64,000 nucleotides of DNA from Streptomyces sp. NBC_00353 (GTDB lineage Bacteria > Actinomycetota > Actinomycetes > Streptomycetales > Streptomycetaceae). Positions 13,123 to 22,418 of the stretch are shown in pieces. Both the position numbers and the translations under genes were made by a program. The notes below the pieces were generated by a model. It did no database searches. It saw only the letters and a list, made by a program, of their open reading frames with translations, and was not told where the DNA came from. Location: positions 7,623,501-7,687,500 of the forward strand of contig NZ_CP107985.1 of the NCBI RefSeq assembly GCF_036108815.1, in the 5' to 3' direction. Position 1 is the stretch's first letter; the number at the start of each line of letters is the position of its first letter.

Positions 13123-15186
13123 GTGACGGATCAGGTGGTGGACACCAGCGGCCCGGCATCGGCGGCGGGGACCGAGGGGCCGTCCGGCGCCGCACCACGC
13201 CAATTCTTCGGCCGCGAACGCGAGTTGAAGGAGCTGAAGGCCGACATCGAACGGGCCGGGCTGGACACCCTGGCCGGTCGCAAAGCGGCCCGCGCCAGGG
13301 TCCTGCTGATTGCCGGACGCCCCGGCTCCGGGCGTACCGCGCTCGCCGAGGAACTCACCCGCGCACTGCTGGACACCGGCGACTACCCCGACGGGCTGCT
13401 CCGGGTCCGGCTCACCGAACTCGGCGGCGCCCCCGTCCCCACCGAACGCACCGCCCGGGACCTCCTCGATCAGCTGGAGGTCGCCGGGCCGCCCGGCGCG
13501 GACGGGGACGAACTGTCCCAGTTGGTCCGCGAGACCCTCGCCGACCGGCACGTCCTGCTGCTGCTCGACGACGCCGCCGATGCCGAACAGGTCGACCCGC
13601 TGCTGCCGGACAATCCCGGCTGCCTCGTGGTCGCCACCGCCCAGGGCCCGCTCACCGGCATCCCCGGCGTCCGACCGTGCACCATCGGCGGCCTCGACAA
13701 GGGCTCCGCCGTCCAGCTGCTGTCCGGCGCCATCGGCCAGGTCAGGATCACGGTGGACCCGCTGACCGCCGAGAGCCTCGCCGAGGAGTGCGGTGGACAG
13801 CCAGCCGCCCTGGTCATGATCGGCGGCTGGCTCGCCGACCACCCCATGGCATCGGTCGCCGATGTCACCAAGCAGCTGCGCGAGCTGCCGGACGACGCCG
13901 AGCAGCCCACCGGCGCCCGCCCGCTGGCCCGCGCCTTCCAGCTGGTCTACGAGTCCCTGCCGCAGACCGCCGGCCGGATACTGCGACTGCTCGCGCTCGC
14001 CCCCGCCGGGCTCGCCGACGCCCACACCGCGTCCGCGCTGGCGGGCTGCTCGGTCTCGGCCGCCCAGTCGACCCTCGACGACTTCGTCCGGCTGGGCCTG
14101 CTGCGTACCAACGGGGCGGAGCTGCCGCAGTACGAGGTGCCCGGCTGCCTCGCCCCGCTGCTGCAGGCCCTGCTCGCCGACCGGGACCGGCCGGCCGAGA
14201 TCCAGCTCGCCAGGGCCCGGTTGCTGGAGCGGACCGTACGCCAGCTCCAGTCCTGCCGGGCGATCACCGAACCGGAGGGTTCGGAGGCCCGCCGGAAGCT
14301 CGCCGGACTGCCGAGCTCGCTGCGCTTTCCGCACCCCGAAGCGGCCGCCGCCTGGCTGCGGAGCCGCCGGCCGGCCCTGCTCGCCTCCGCCCGGATCGCT
14401 GTGGAGGACGGGGAACTCGACACCCTGGCGCGGAGGTTGGTGGCCGCGCTGGTGCGGGCGCTGGCCGTGCACCAGGGCACCGAGGCCGCGGCATCCGATC
14501 TGTACGGACTGCACGGACTGGTCCTGGCCGTCGCCGAGCGGCGCGAGCTGCCCCGCGAGCGGGCCGCCGCACTGCTCAATCTCGCCGATCTGGACGCCAG
14601 GACGGGCCGTACGCGGGAGGCGCTGACCCGCTATCGGGCGGCCCTGGACGCCGGACGGGCGGCGAAGGATCCGTACGCGACGGGCCGGGCGATGGAATCC
14701 GTAGGCGGCGCCTACGCCGAGCTGGGGGACTTCCACCGGGCCTCGGACTGGTACGGCCGGGCGCTCGCGCAGCGGCTCACCCACGGCGAGCTCGCCGACG
14801 AGGCGCGGCTGTACGGGCGGCTCGGCTCCGTCCACACCTATGCCGGGCAGTACGGCGAGGCGCTGCGGAACTGGCGGGCGGCGGCGGCCGGGTACCGCAG
14901 GCTCGGCGACCTGGCCGCCCAGGCGCGGGCTCTCAGCGAGGCCGCGCGGGTGCAGGAGTACGCGGGGCGGCCGCAGGAGTCGCTGCGCACCTGTCAGGAG
15001 GCCGTCGAGTGGGCACGGCAGGCCAAGGACGTACGGCTGCAGGCCGCGCTGGAGCTCCGGCTGGCCGACACGCTCGACCGGCTCGGCGACCCGGCTGCGG
15101 CCGGGTTGCACCGCGGTGTGGCGCAGAGACTGCTGGGCAAGGATGAGCCCGCCTGCGAAATCCGTAGTGCGTCGACTGAAAATTAA
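13123..15186 (+). CDS. NB-ARC / tetratricopeptide repeat protein
   Basis: STAND-type NTPase resembling the ATPase and TPR half of AfsR/SARP regulators but without their DNA-binding domain; about 687 residues. After a 30-residue Ala/Gly-rich start comes QFFGRERELKELKADI, then Walker A LLIAGRPGSGRTAL (Arg-Thr in place of the usual Lys-Thr), Walker B VLLLLDDAAD, and the NB-ARC motifs GCLVVATAQ and CGGQPAALVMIGGWLA. From about residue 490 there are TPR-like repeats (GRTREALTRYRAALDAGRAA; YAELGDFHRASDWYGRALAQ; GQYGEALRNWRAAAAGYRRL). The GTG at 13123 has GGAG upstream. No adjacent partner suggests a trigger; ald follows. Confidence 0.75.
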   Translation: MTDQVVDTSGPASAAGTEGPSGAAPRQFFGRERELKELKADIERAGLDTLAGRKAARARVLLIAGRPGSGRTALAEELTRALLDTGDYPDGLLRVRLTELGGAPVPTERTARDLLDQLEVAGPPGADGDELSQLVRETLADRHVLLLLDDAADAEQVDPLLPDNPGCLVVATAQGPLTGIPGVRPCTIGGLDKGSAVQLLSGAIGQVRITVDPLTAESLAEECGGQPAALVMIGGWLADHPMASVADVTKQLRELPDDAEQPTGARPLARAFQLVYESLPQTAGRILRLLALAPAGLADAHTASALAGCSVSAAQSTLDDFVRLGLLRTNGAELPQYEVPGCLAPLLQALLADRDRPAEIQLARARLLERTVRQLQSCRAITEPEGSEARRKLAGLPSSLRFPHPEAAAAWLRSRRPALLASARIAVEDGELDTLARRLVAALVRALAVHQGTEAAASDLYGLHGLVLAVAERRELPRERAAALLNLADLDARTGRTREALTRYRAALDAGRAAKDPYATGRAMESVGGAYAELGDFHRASDWYGRALAQRLTHGELADEARLYGRLGSVHTYAGQYGEALRNWRAAAAGYRRLGDLAAQARALSEAARVQEYAGRPQESLRTCQEAVEWARQAKDVRLQAALELRLADTLDRLGDPAAAGLHRGVAQRLLGKDEPACEIRSASTEN

Positions 15187-15321
15187 TGCTTTGTAAGGCT
15201 AGACAGCGAGAAGCCCTTCATTAAACTGGCTCTGCCGCGTACGTTCGCGGTGTCTCCATTTACACTGTGTGTATCCGGGTATGCACCTCTATGCCCGGAG
15301 TAACCCTCTGAGTCAAGGACC

Positions 15322-16446
<1,125 letters not shown>

Positions 16447-16773
16447 CGGGTCAACATCTTTCGTCAACCTCACGCGTCCGGCCGGACCTTGCCGAGCAAG
16501 GTCCGGCCGGAGGCATGTCGGGCCGCTGTGAGAGCCTTGCGCAACTCGCCTCGAAGGTAACCCTTTACCCGTTTCGTGCACCGGTGAAATGTGCGCCGGA
16601 GCGACCGTGCGCCCTTGACAGAGGGGTGTTCGATTGCCGACACATCGGGCCGGGTCCGGCGGATTGTGTTGCTGCGAACCGGTGACACGCCATAGAGTCG
16701 CCAATCGTCGGCATGGTGTCACGCTGACCTATCGATAAGTTTCCTGGTCACGTCCAAGGAGGTAAGACGACTT
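16447..16773 (+). other. Terminator and promoter region ald to parA
   Basis: A perfect 13-base inverted repeat (CCGGCCGGACCTT 16478-16490; complement 16498-16510), extendable to 15 pairs with a 3-base loop, is a likely U-less terminator for ald. Downstream, TTGACA at about 16616 is a candidate -35 for parA, but its -10 is poor. AAGGAGG at 16757 is the parA ribosome binding site. No ORF is supported. Confidence 0.6.
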
Positions 16774-17934
16774 GTGAATGAGTCGACATTTACTCCCGGG
16801 GGTGTTCAACCAGGGATGCCTGCACGGGGCCAGAGCCCGATCGGGCTGGAGGCTGTCGGCTCCGTCGCTGTCCGCACCTTCGCCACCCACCAGCACATGA
16901 CGACAGCCCCCCAGATGATGGACGGCCTAAACGTGAACGCCATGGCCGGCAACGAGAGTGGCCGAGAGACCGCCCACTTCGCCGACTTCGACGAGGTGCC
17001 CCAGGGGCACTTCTACGACCCCGACGCCGAGTACGAGCCCGATCCGGAGTACGCGGCCACCCTCGCGCCCGACGCTGCCCGCCAGCGCCGCGAGCGGATC
17101 GGCCCGACCGGCCGGCCCCTGCCCTACTTCCCGATCCCGGGCCCGCTGACCGACCACGGTCCCGCGAAGATCATCGCGATGTGCAACCAGAAGGGCGGCG
17201 TCGGCAAGACCACGTCGACCATCAACCTCGGTGCCGCACTCGCGGAGTACGGACGTCGTGTCCTGCTCGTCGACTTCGACCCGCAGGGAGCCCTGTCCGT
17301 CGGCCTCGGCGTCAACCCGATGGAGCTCGACCTCACGGTCTACAACCTGCTCATGGAGCGGGGCATGTCGGCCGACGACGTCCTCCTGAAGACCGCCGTG
17401 CCCAACATGGACCTGCTGCCGAGCAACATCGACCTGTCGGCCGCCGAGGTGCAGTTGGTCAGTGAGGTGGCCCGGGAGTCCACGCTGCAGCGCGCCCTGA
17501 AGCCGCTGATGGCCGACTACGACTACATCGTGATCGACTGTCAGCCCTCGCTGGGCCTGCTCACCGTGAACGCCCTGACGGCTGCTCACAAGGTGATAGT
17601 GCCGCTCGAGTGCGAGTTCTTCGCACTCCGTGGTGTGGCACTGCTCACCGAGACCATCGAGAAGGTCCAGGAGCGGCTCAATCCGGAGCTGGAGCTCGAC
17701 GGCATTCTCGCCACCATGTACGACTCCCGCACGGTGCACAGCCGCGAGGTCCTCGCGCGGGTCGTCGAGGCCTTCGACGAGCACGTCTACCACACGGTGA
17801 TCGGGCGCACGGTGCGCTTCCCGGAGACCACGGTCGCCGGTGAGCCCATCACCACGTACGCCTCCAACTCGGTCGGTGCAGCCGCCTATCGCCAGCTCGC
17901 CAGGGAGGTGCTCGCCCGGTGTCACGCCGAGTGA
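16774..17934 (+). CDS. ParA-family ATPase (chromosomal, orphan)
   Basis: Walker-type partition ATPase of the MinD/ParA class; 386 residues. The first 125 residues form a family-specific extension (GGVQPGMPARG; acidic DEVPQGHFYDPDAEYEPD). The ATPase starts AKIIAMCNQKGGVGKTTSTI, a deviant Walker A with both lysines, followed by LVDFDPQGALSVGLG (A') and YDYIVIDCQPSLGLLTVNAL (Walker B). GTG start after a perfect AAGGAGG. It is not the oriC-linked parAB copy: the neighbours are an unrelated basic protein and scpAB, so a role in segregation or condensation is inferred from context. It overlaps the next gene by 16 bases. Confidence 0.9.
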   Translation: MNESTFTPGGVQPGMPARGQSPIGLEAVGSVAVRTFATHQHMTTAPQMMDGLNVNAMAGNESGRETAHFADFDEVPQGHFYDPDAEYEPDPEYAATLAPDAARQRRERIGPTGRPLPYFPIPGPLTDHGPAKIIAMCNQKGGVGKTTSTINLGAALAEYGRRVLLVDFDPQGALSVGLGVNPMELDLTVYNLLMERGMSADDVLLKTAVPNMDLLPSNIDLSAAEVQLVSEVARESTLQRALKPLMADYDYIVIDCQPSLGLLTVNALTAAHKVIVPLECEFFALRGVALLTETIEKVQERLNPELELDGILATMYDSRTVHSREVLARVVEAFDEHVYHTVIGRTVRFPETTVAGEPITTYASNSVGAAAYRQLAREVLARCHAE

Positions 17935-18533
17935 GTCTGCCCGGGGCCGACGAACTGTTCCGTACCACCGGGGGGATGGGGCTCCAGTCCTCGTCCCCCG
18001 CGGAGCGGCGGCGCAAGGCGAACGGCGAGGCGCGGGTTCCGGCTCCGGCCGGTGAGGGCGATTCCGCGGCGGACGGATCCGGGACGGCCGAGGCCGGTGG
18101 AGCCGGGACCCTGCCGTCCGGGGAGGAGCATTCGGCGGCGGACGCCGACGCGGGGGACTCCCGCAGCCGCGGCGGGGAGAACGACCGGGCGGCGGCCGCC
18201 CAGGCGGGCCGTCGGCCCCAGCCCTCGTCCGGGATGCCGTCCGGCACGCAGCAGGAGGCGGTTCCGGCCGTCCAGCAGCAGCGCAGGCGCGGAGGCGGGC
18301 GCGGGGCGAACCGGCGGCCGAGCGGCCGGGAGCGCCACGACGAGAAGATCACCGTCTATGTCTCGGCCGAGGAACTGATGGACCTCGAACACGCGCGGCT
18401 CGTCCTGCGCGGCGAGCACGGGCTCGCCGTCGACCGCGGGCGGATCGTCCGCGAGGCGGTCGCCGTGGTCCTCGCCGACCTGGAGTCGCGGGGCGACGCG
18501 AGCATCCTCGTACGGCGGCTGCGCGGCCGCTGA
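17919..18533 (+). CDS. ParA-linked basic protein, possible RHH DNA-binding end
   Basis: 204 residues of no assigned function. After a conserved-looking MSRRVSLPGADELFRTTGG, residues 30-135 are low-complexity Ala/Gly/Glu/Arg and presumably disordered. The last 65 residues look folded: ERHDEKITVYVSAEELMDLE then a helix-rich segment with DRGRIVREAVAVVLADLE. This beta strand plus two helices resembles a ribbon-helix-helix DNA-binding domain. The GTG start lies inside parA, 10 bases after GGGAGG; GTG at 17931 is possible. The overlap implies a ParA partner, perhaps a ParB-like adaptor. The RHH reading is inference. Confidence 0.7.
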   Translation: MSRRVSLPGADELFRTTGGMGLQSSSPAERRRKANGEARVPAPAGEGDSAADGSGTAEAGGAGTLPSGEEHSAADADAGDSRSRGGENDRAAAAQAGRRPQPSSGMPSGTQQEAVPAVQQQRRRGGGRGANRRPSGRERHDEKITVYVSAEELMDLEHARLVLRGEHGLAVDRGRIVREAVAVVLADLESRGDASILVRRLRGR

Positions 18534-18635
18534 CCGGTACGGCGGGCCGGTAGCCTGCCCGGGGGCCGCCGAGCGGCCCGGCCGTCTCCGTACGGCTCAC
18601 CGCCCGCCCGTATCCCCGCCGCACCCTGGACCCCC

Positions 18636-19871
18636 ATGCCGACGACCGACGAGCCCGCCCGCACGCCCCGGCGCCCCCTGGGGCGCGGTCCGGGGGGCCG
18701 GCCTGCGCCGTCCGCGGCCGGGGCCGCGGTGGTGGCGGGTGACGCCGTCGGTGTGTCCCCCACCTCGCCCCTTCCCGGAACCGGGGAGGCGTCCCCGGAC
18801 CCTTCGACCGCCGTCACGGACGCCGTCGCGGCACCTGCGGCTGACGCCGTCGCCCCGGCCGACACCGCCGGTCCTGTGGTGCCCGTCGGCGCTGCTGACA
18901 CCGTCGCCGGCACGGGTCCTGCGGCCCGCGCCGGCACGGACGCCGTCGCGGCGCCTGCTGCCCCCGCCGATACGGTCGCCGTCGCCCCGGCCGACACCGC
19001 CGGTCCTGTGGCGTCCACCGACCCCGCTGACACCGCCGCCTCCGGAGCACCCGCCGACGACGGGCGGTTCACCGTTCGGCTGGCCAACTTCGAGGGGCCG
19101 TTCGATCTTCTTCTGCAGCTCATCTCGAAGCACAAGCTCGATGTGACCGAGGTCGCCCTCTCCAAGGTCACCGACGAGTTCATGGCCCACATCCGGGCCA
19201 TGGGGGTGGACTGGGATCTCGACCAGACCACCGAGTTCCTCGTCGTCGCCGCGACTCTGCTCGATCTCAAGGCCGCCCGGCTGCTGCCCGCCGCCGAGGT
19301 CGAGGACGAGGCCGATCTCGCGCTGCTCGAAGCGCGGGACCTGCTCTTCGCGAGGCTCCTGCAGTACCGCGCGTACAAACGCATCGCGGAGATCTTCAGT
19401 GCCCGGCTGGAGTCCGAGGGGCGGCGCTTTCCCCGGACGGTGGGGCTGGAGCCGCACCATGCCGAGCTGCTGCCCGAGGTGGTGATCAGCATCGGCGCCG
19501 AGGGGTTCGCCCGGCTCGCCGTGAAGGCGATGCAGCCGAAGCCCAAGCCGCAGGTGTACGTCGATCACATCCACGCCCCGCTGGTCAGTGTGCGTGAGCA
19601 GGCCGAGATCGTCGTGGCGCGGCTGCGGGAAGCGGGGGAGATCACTTTCCGCGCACTCACCGAGGACGCCCCCGACACCCTCACCGTCGTCGCCCGGTTC
19701 CTCGCGCTGCTGGAGCTGTACCGGGAGAAGGCCGTCGCCCTGGACCAGGAGGAGGCGCTCGGCGAACTCATGGTGCGCTGGGCCGGGGGCGAGGCGGCCG
19801 AGCCCGCGGTGACGGACGAGTTCGATCAAGAGGTGCAGGACATGGACGTACAAGAGGATGTGCAGGCATGA
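18636..19871 (+). CDS. scpA: Segregation and condensation protein ScpA (kleisin)
   Basis: Kleisin subunit bridging the SMC heads, with ScpB, in the bacterial condensin. At 411 residues it is longer than the usual 250-280, because residues 1-140 are an Ala/Pro/Thr-rich extension. The kleisin part begins FTVRLANFEGPFDLLLQLIS, then DVTEVALSKVTDEFMAHI and TTEFLVVAATLLDLKAARLL, and ends in the winged-helix segment FLALLELYREKAVALDQEE. The extension contains an internal duplication: TDAVAAPA ... VAPADTAGPV occurs twice, also visible in the DNA around 18820-18890 and 18940-19015. An ATGA overlap couples it to scpB. ATG 18636 is the first start; a later start inside the extension is possible. Confidence 0.93.
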   Translation: MPTTDEPARTPRRPLGRGPGGRPAPSAAGAAVVAGDAVGVSPTSPLPGTGEASPDPSTAVTDAVAAPAADAVAPADTAGPVVPVGAADTVAGTGPAARAGTDAVAAPAAPADTVAVAPADTAGPVASTDPADTAASGAPADDGRFTVRLANFEGPFDLLLQLISKHKLDVTEVALSKVTDEFMAHIRAMGVDWDLDQTTEFLVVAATLLDLKAARLLPAAEVEDEADLALLEARDLLFARLLQYRAYKRIAEIFSARLESEGRRFPRTVGLEPHHAELLPEVVISIGAEGFARLAVKAMQPKPKPQVYVDHIHAPLVSVREQAEIVVARLREAGEITFRALTEDAPDTLTVVARFLALLELYREKAVALDQEEALGELMVRWAGGEAAEPAVTDEFDQEVQDMDVQEDVQA

Positions 19872-20518
19872 GCGAGCAGCGCCCCACCGGTGCGAGCACC
19901 GTCGCGGATCTTGAGCTCAAGCCCGCCCTCGAGGCCGTTCTCATGGTCGTCGACGAACCCGCCACCGAGGAACACCTCGCCAAGGTGCTGGAGCGACCCC
20001 GGCGGGCCGTCGCCGACGCGCTGCGGGAGCTGGCCGACGAGTACACCGTGCAGCGCCGCGGTTTCGATCTCCGGCTGGTCGCGGGCGGCTGGCGCTTCTA
20101 CACGCGCCCGGAGTACGCGGAGGCGGTCGAGGGCTTCGTGCTGGACGGCCAGCAGGCCCGCCTCACCCAGGCGGCTCTGGAGACCCTCGCAGTGGTCGCG
20201 TACCGCCAGCCGGTCAGCCGATCGAGGGTCTCTGCGGTACGCGGCGTGAACTGTGACGGCGTGATGCGGACCCTCCTGCAGAGGGGCCTGGTCGAGGAAG
20301 CGGGCGCGGAACCCGAAACAGGTGCGATCCTGTACAGGACGACGAACTACTTTCTGGAGCGGATGGGCCTACGTGGCCTGGATGAGCTCCCGGAGCTCGC
20401 GCCCTTCCTCCCCGAGGCGGACGCGATCGAGGCTGAGACGCTAGAGGGTGTGCCGTCGTTCGATCCGGACGCACCGGACACCCCGGATACTCACGCAGAC
20501 GACAAGACGGAATTTTGA
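19868..20518 (+). CDS. scpB: Segregation and condensation protein ScpB
   Basis: Winged-helix dimer that binds ScpA and regulates SMC condensin. 216 residues. First winged helix: LKPALEAVLMVVDEPATEEH and FDLRLVAGGWRFYTRPEY. Second: RLTQAALETLAVVAYRQPVS, RVSAVRGVNCDGVMRTLLQR and the family-typical LYRTTNYFLERMGLRGLDEL. The start ATG overlaps the scpA stop, and its own stop overlaps the rluB ATG, so scpA-scpB-rluB is one coupled unit, a common actinobacterial arrangement. Confidence 0.95.
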   Translation: MSEQRPTGASTVADLELKPALEAVLMVVDEPATEEHLAKVLERPRRAVADALRELADEYTVQRRGFDLRLVAGGWRFYTRPEYAEAVEGFVLDGQQARLTQAALETLAVVAYRQPVSRSRVSAVRGVNCDGVMRTLLQRGLVEEAGAEPETGAILYRTTNYFLERMGLRGLDELPELAPFLPEADAIEAETLEGVPSFDPDAPDTPDTHADDKTEF

Positions 20519-21633
20519 TGCGAAGCAGTGGCAGGAACAGCGGAAGCGGCAGCGGCAAGAGCGGCGGCAACCGGAACCCCCGGGGTGGCGGCGCCGGGCG
20601 CGACGACAGGCAGGACAAGCGTCCCCGCAAGCCCCGCCCCGAGGAGCGCCGCTACGACGTGGGCGGCACCGGGGCCGGCGAGAAGAGCGGCGACGGCCCC
20701 CGCAAGGGCCGGGGCGCCGCAGCCCGCGGTGGCGCCAAGGGCGGTCCGAAGCCCCCGCAGGGCGGCGCGAGGAGCGGCGGCCCGCGGCGTGGACCGCAGG
20801 GCGCCCCGTCCCGCTCGCGCGAGCTCGACGCCAAGATCGAGCAGCGCAACCGGGACAGGTACGCGAACAAGCCCGACATCAAGACGCCCAAGACCCACCC
20901 GGGCGCCGAGCAGGAGGGCGAGCGTCTGCAGAAGGTCCTGGCCAGGGCCGGCATGGGCTCGCGCCGTGCGTGCGAGGAGCTGATCGAGCAGTCCCGCGTC
21001 GAGGTCAACGGCGAGATCGTCGTCGAGCAGGGCATGCGCGTCGATGTGCACAAGGACGAGATCAAGGTCGACGGTCTGACCGTCGCCGCCCAGTCGTACC
21101 TCTTCTTCGCGCTGAACAAGCCCGCCGGTGTCGTCTCCTCGATGGAGGACCCGGACGGCCGCCAGTGCCTCGGCGACTACGTCACCAACCGTGAGACGCG
21201 GCTCTTCCACGTCGGCCGGCTGGACACCGAGACCGAGGGCATCATCCTGCTCACCAACCACGGCGAGCTGGCCCACCGGCTGACCCACCCGAAGTACGGC
21301 GTGAAGAAGACCTACCTGGCCGCCATCCAGGGACCGCTCCCGCGCGACCTGGGCAAGCACCTCAAGGACGGCATCCAGCTGGAGGACGGGTACGCCCGCG
21401 CCGACCACTTCCGCGTCGTCGAGAACACCGGCAAGAACTACCTGGTCGAGGTGACCCTCCACGAGGGCCGCAAGCACATCGTCCGAAGGATGCTGGCCGA
21501 GGCCGGCTTCCCGGTCGAGCGGCTGGTGCGGACGTCCTTCGGGCCGATCCCGCTGGGCGACCAGAAGTCCGGCTGGCTGCGCCGCCTCACCAACACCGAG
21601 GTGGGCATGCTGATGGGCGAGGTCGGTCTGTAG
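20518..21633 (+). CDS. rluB: 23S rRNA pseudouridine synthase, RluB/RsuA type
   Basis: Isomerises a uridine in 23S rRNA (by homology U2605 for RluB). 371 residues. Residues 1-135 are a Gly/Arg/Lys/Ser-rich disordered tail. The S4 RNA-binding domain is ERLQKVLARAGMGSRRACEE then SRVEVNGEIV. The catalytic domain has the active-site Asp in HVGRLDTETEGIILLTNHG, KTYLAAIQG and LHEGRKHIVRRML. The ATG at 20518 overlaps the scpB stop (TGATG). The disordered basic tail is common in actinobacterial members and may add RNA affinity. A strong terminator follows. Confidence 0.92.
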   Translation: MRSSGRNSGSGSGKSGGNRNPRGGGAGRDDRQDKRPRKPRPEERRYDVGGTGAGEKSGDGPRKGRGAAARGGAKGGPKPPQGGARSGGPRRGPQGAPSRSRELDAKIEQRNRDRYANKPDIKTPKTHPGAEQEGERLQKVLARAGMGSRRACEELIEQSRVEVNGEIVVEQGMRVDVHKDEIKVDGLTVAAQSYLFFALNKPAGVVSSMEDPDGRQCLGDYVTNRETRLFHVGRLDTETEGIILLTNHGELAHRLTHPKYGVKKTYLAAIQGPLPRDLGKHLKDGIQLEDGYARADHFRVVENTGKNYLVEVTLHEGRKHIVRRMLAEAGFPVERLVRTSFGPIPLGDQKSGWLRRLTNTEVGMLMGEVGL

Positions 21634-21656
21634 TCCGCGTCCGGCGTCCGCTGTAC

Positions 21657-21714
21657 GGCCCGCGGCCGGTTCCTGGTTTCGATTTTCGAACAGGAAACCG
21701 GCCGCGGGCCTTTT
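21657..21714 (+). terminator. Terminator after scpAB-rluB
   Basis: Near-perfect inverted repeat with arms GGCCCGCGGCCGGTTCCTG (21657-21675) and its complement with one bulged A (21691-21710). The 15-base loop can itself pair (TTTCGATTTTCGAA). A TTTT run follows. Confidence 0.9.
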
Positions 21715-21734
21715 GCTGCCGTCGAATCGCCTTT

Positions 21735-21751
21735 ATAGTCAAGTTGACTAT
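21735..21751. promoter_or_regulatory. Candidate NrtR operator before pnuC
   Basis: Perfect palindrome ATAGTCAA-G-TTGACTAT, 13 bases before the pnuC start and next to its GGAGG ribosome binding site. The operon encodes an NrtR-like Nudix regulator as its third gene. NrtR proteins bind palindromes and repress NAD-biosynthesis genes, with ADP-ribose or a related metabolite as effector. The palindrome is read directly; the NrtR assignment is inferred from the operon. Confidence 0.75.
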
Positions 21752-21764
21752 TAAGGAGGCGGGC

Positions 21765-22418
21765 GTGAGTCTCGCGGACATCCTCGATCCCCTGCAGCAA
21801 CCCCTGGTGACAGTCCTGGACACCCCGGTCGGCTGGACCGAGGTGCTCGGCTTCGGCAGCGGGGCGCTGTGCGTCTGGCTCGTGGCCCGCCAGCATCTCG
21901 CCAACTGGCCGATCGGCATCGCCAACAACCTCTTCTTCATCCTGCTGTTCACCCAGTCCGGTCTGTACGCCGACGCCGGCCTGCAGATCGTCTTCATCGC
22001 CCTTGCCGCGTACGGCTGGTGGACCTGGACCCACGGGGGTGGACCAGGCTCGCCGGACCTGCCGGTGCGCAGCACCAGCCGCACCGAATGGATCCGGCTG
22101 TGCGCGGCAGGGGTGCTGGGGACCGCCGGTCTGACCGTTCTCCTCAGCCACGCCACCGACTCGACCGTGCCGTTCTGGGACGCCCTGACGACCGCGCTGT
22201 CCTTGGCTGCGACGTACGGGCAGTGCCGAAAGCTCGTCGAGTCGTGGTGGCTGTGGATCGCCGCCGACATCGTGTACATCCCGCTGTACGCGTACAAGGA
22301 GCTCTATCTGACCTCCCTGCTGTACGCCGGCTTCCTGACGCTGTGCCTGGTCGGACTGCGCAACTGGAAGCGTGATCTCTACGTTCCGCAGCGGGAGTTG
22401 GCGGAGGTGGCAGGGTGA
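21765..22418 (+). CDS. pnuC: Nicotinamide riboside transporter PnuC
   Basis: Facilitates uptake of nicotinamide riboside, which is trapped by phosphorylation inside. About 217 residues with six or seven membrane segments (ALCVWLVAR; WPIGIANNLFFILLFTQSGL; AGLQIVFIALAAYGWWTW; WLWIAADIVYIPLYAYK; LTSLLYAGFLTLCLVGLRNW). The WPIGI...N and YGWW/WLWI...D motifs are family hallmarks. GTG 21765 follows GGAGG; the ATG at 21744 lies inside the operator palindrome and is rejected. First gene of pnuC-nadR-nrtR-ADP-ribosylglycohydrolase, joined by stop-start overlaps, so probably one transcript under the palindrome. Confidence 0.93.
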   Translation: MSLADILDPLQQPLVTVLDTPVGWTEVLGFGSGALCVWLVARQHLANWPIGIANNLFFILLFTQSGLYADAGLQIVFIALAAYGWWTWTHGGGPGSPDLPVRSTSRTEWIRLCAAGVLGTAGLTVLLSHATDSTVPFWDALTTALSLAATYGQCRKLVESWWLWIAADIVYIPLYAYKELYLTSLLYAGFLTLCLVGLRNWKRDLYVPQRELAEVAG

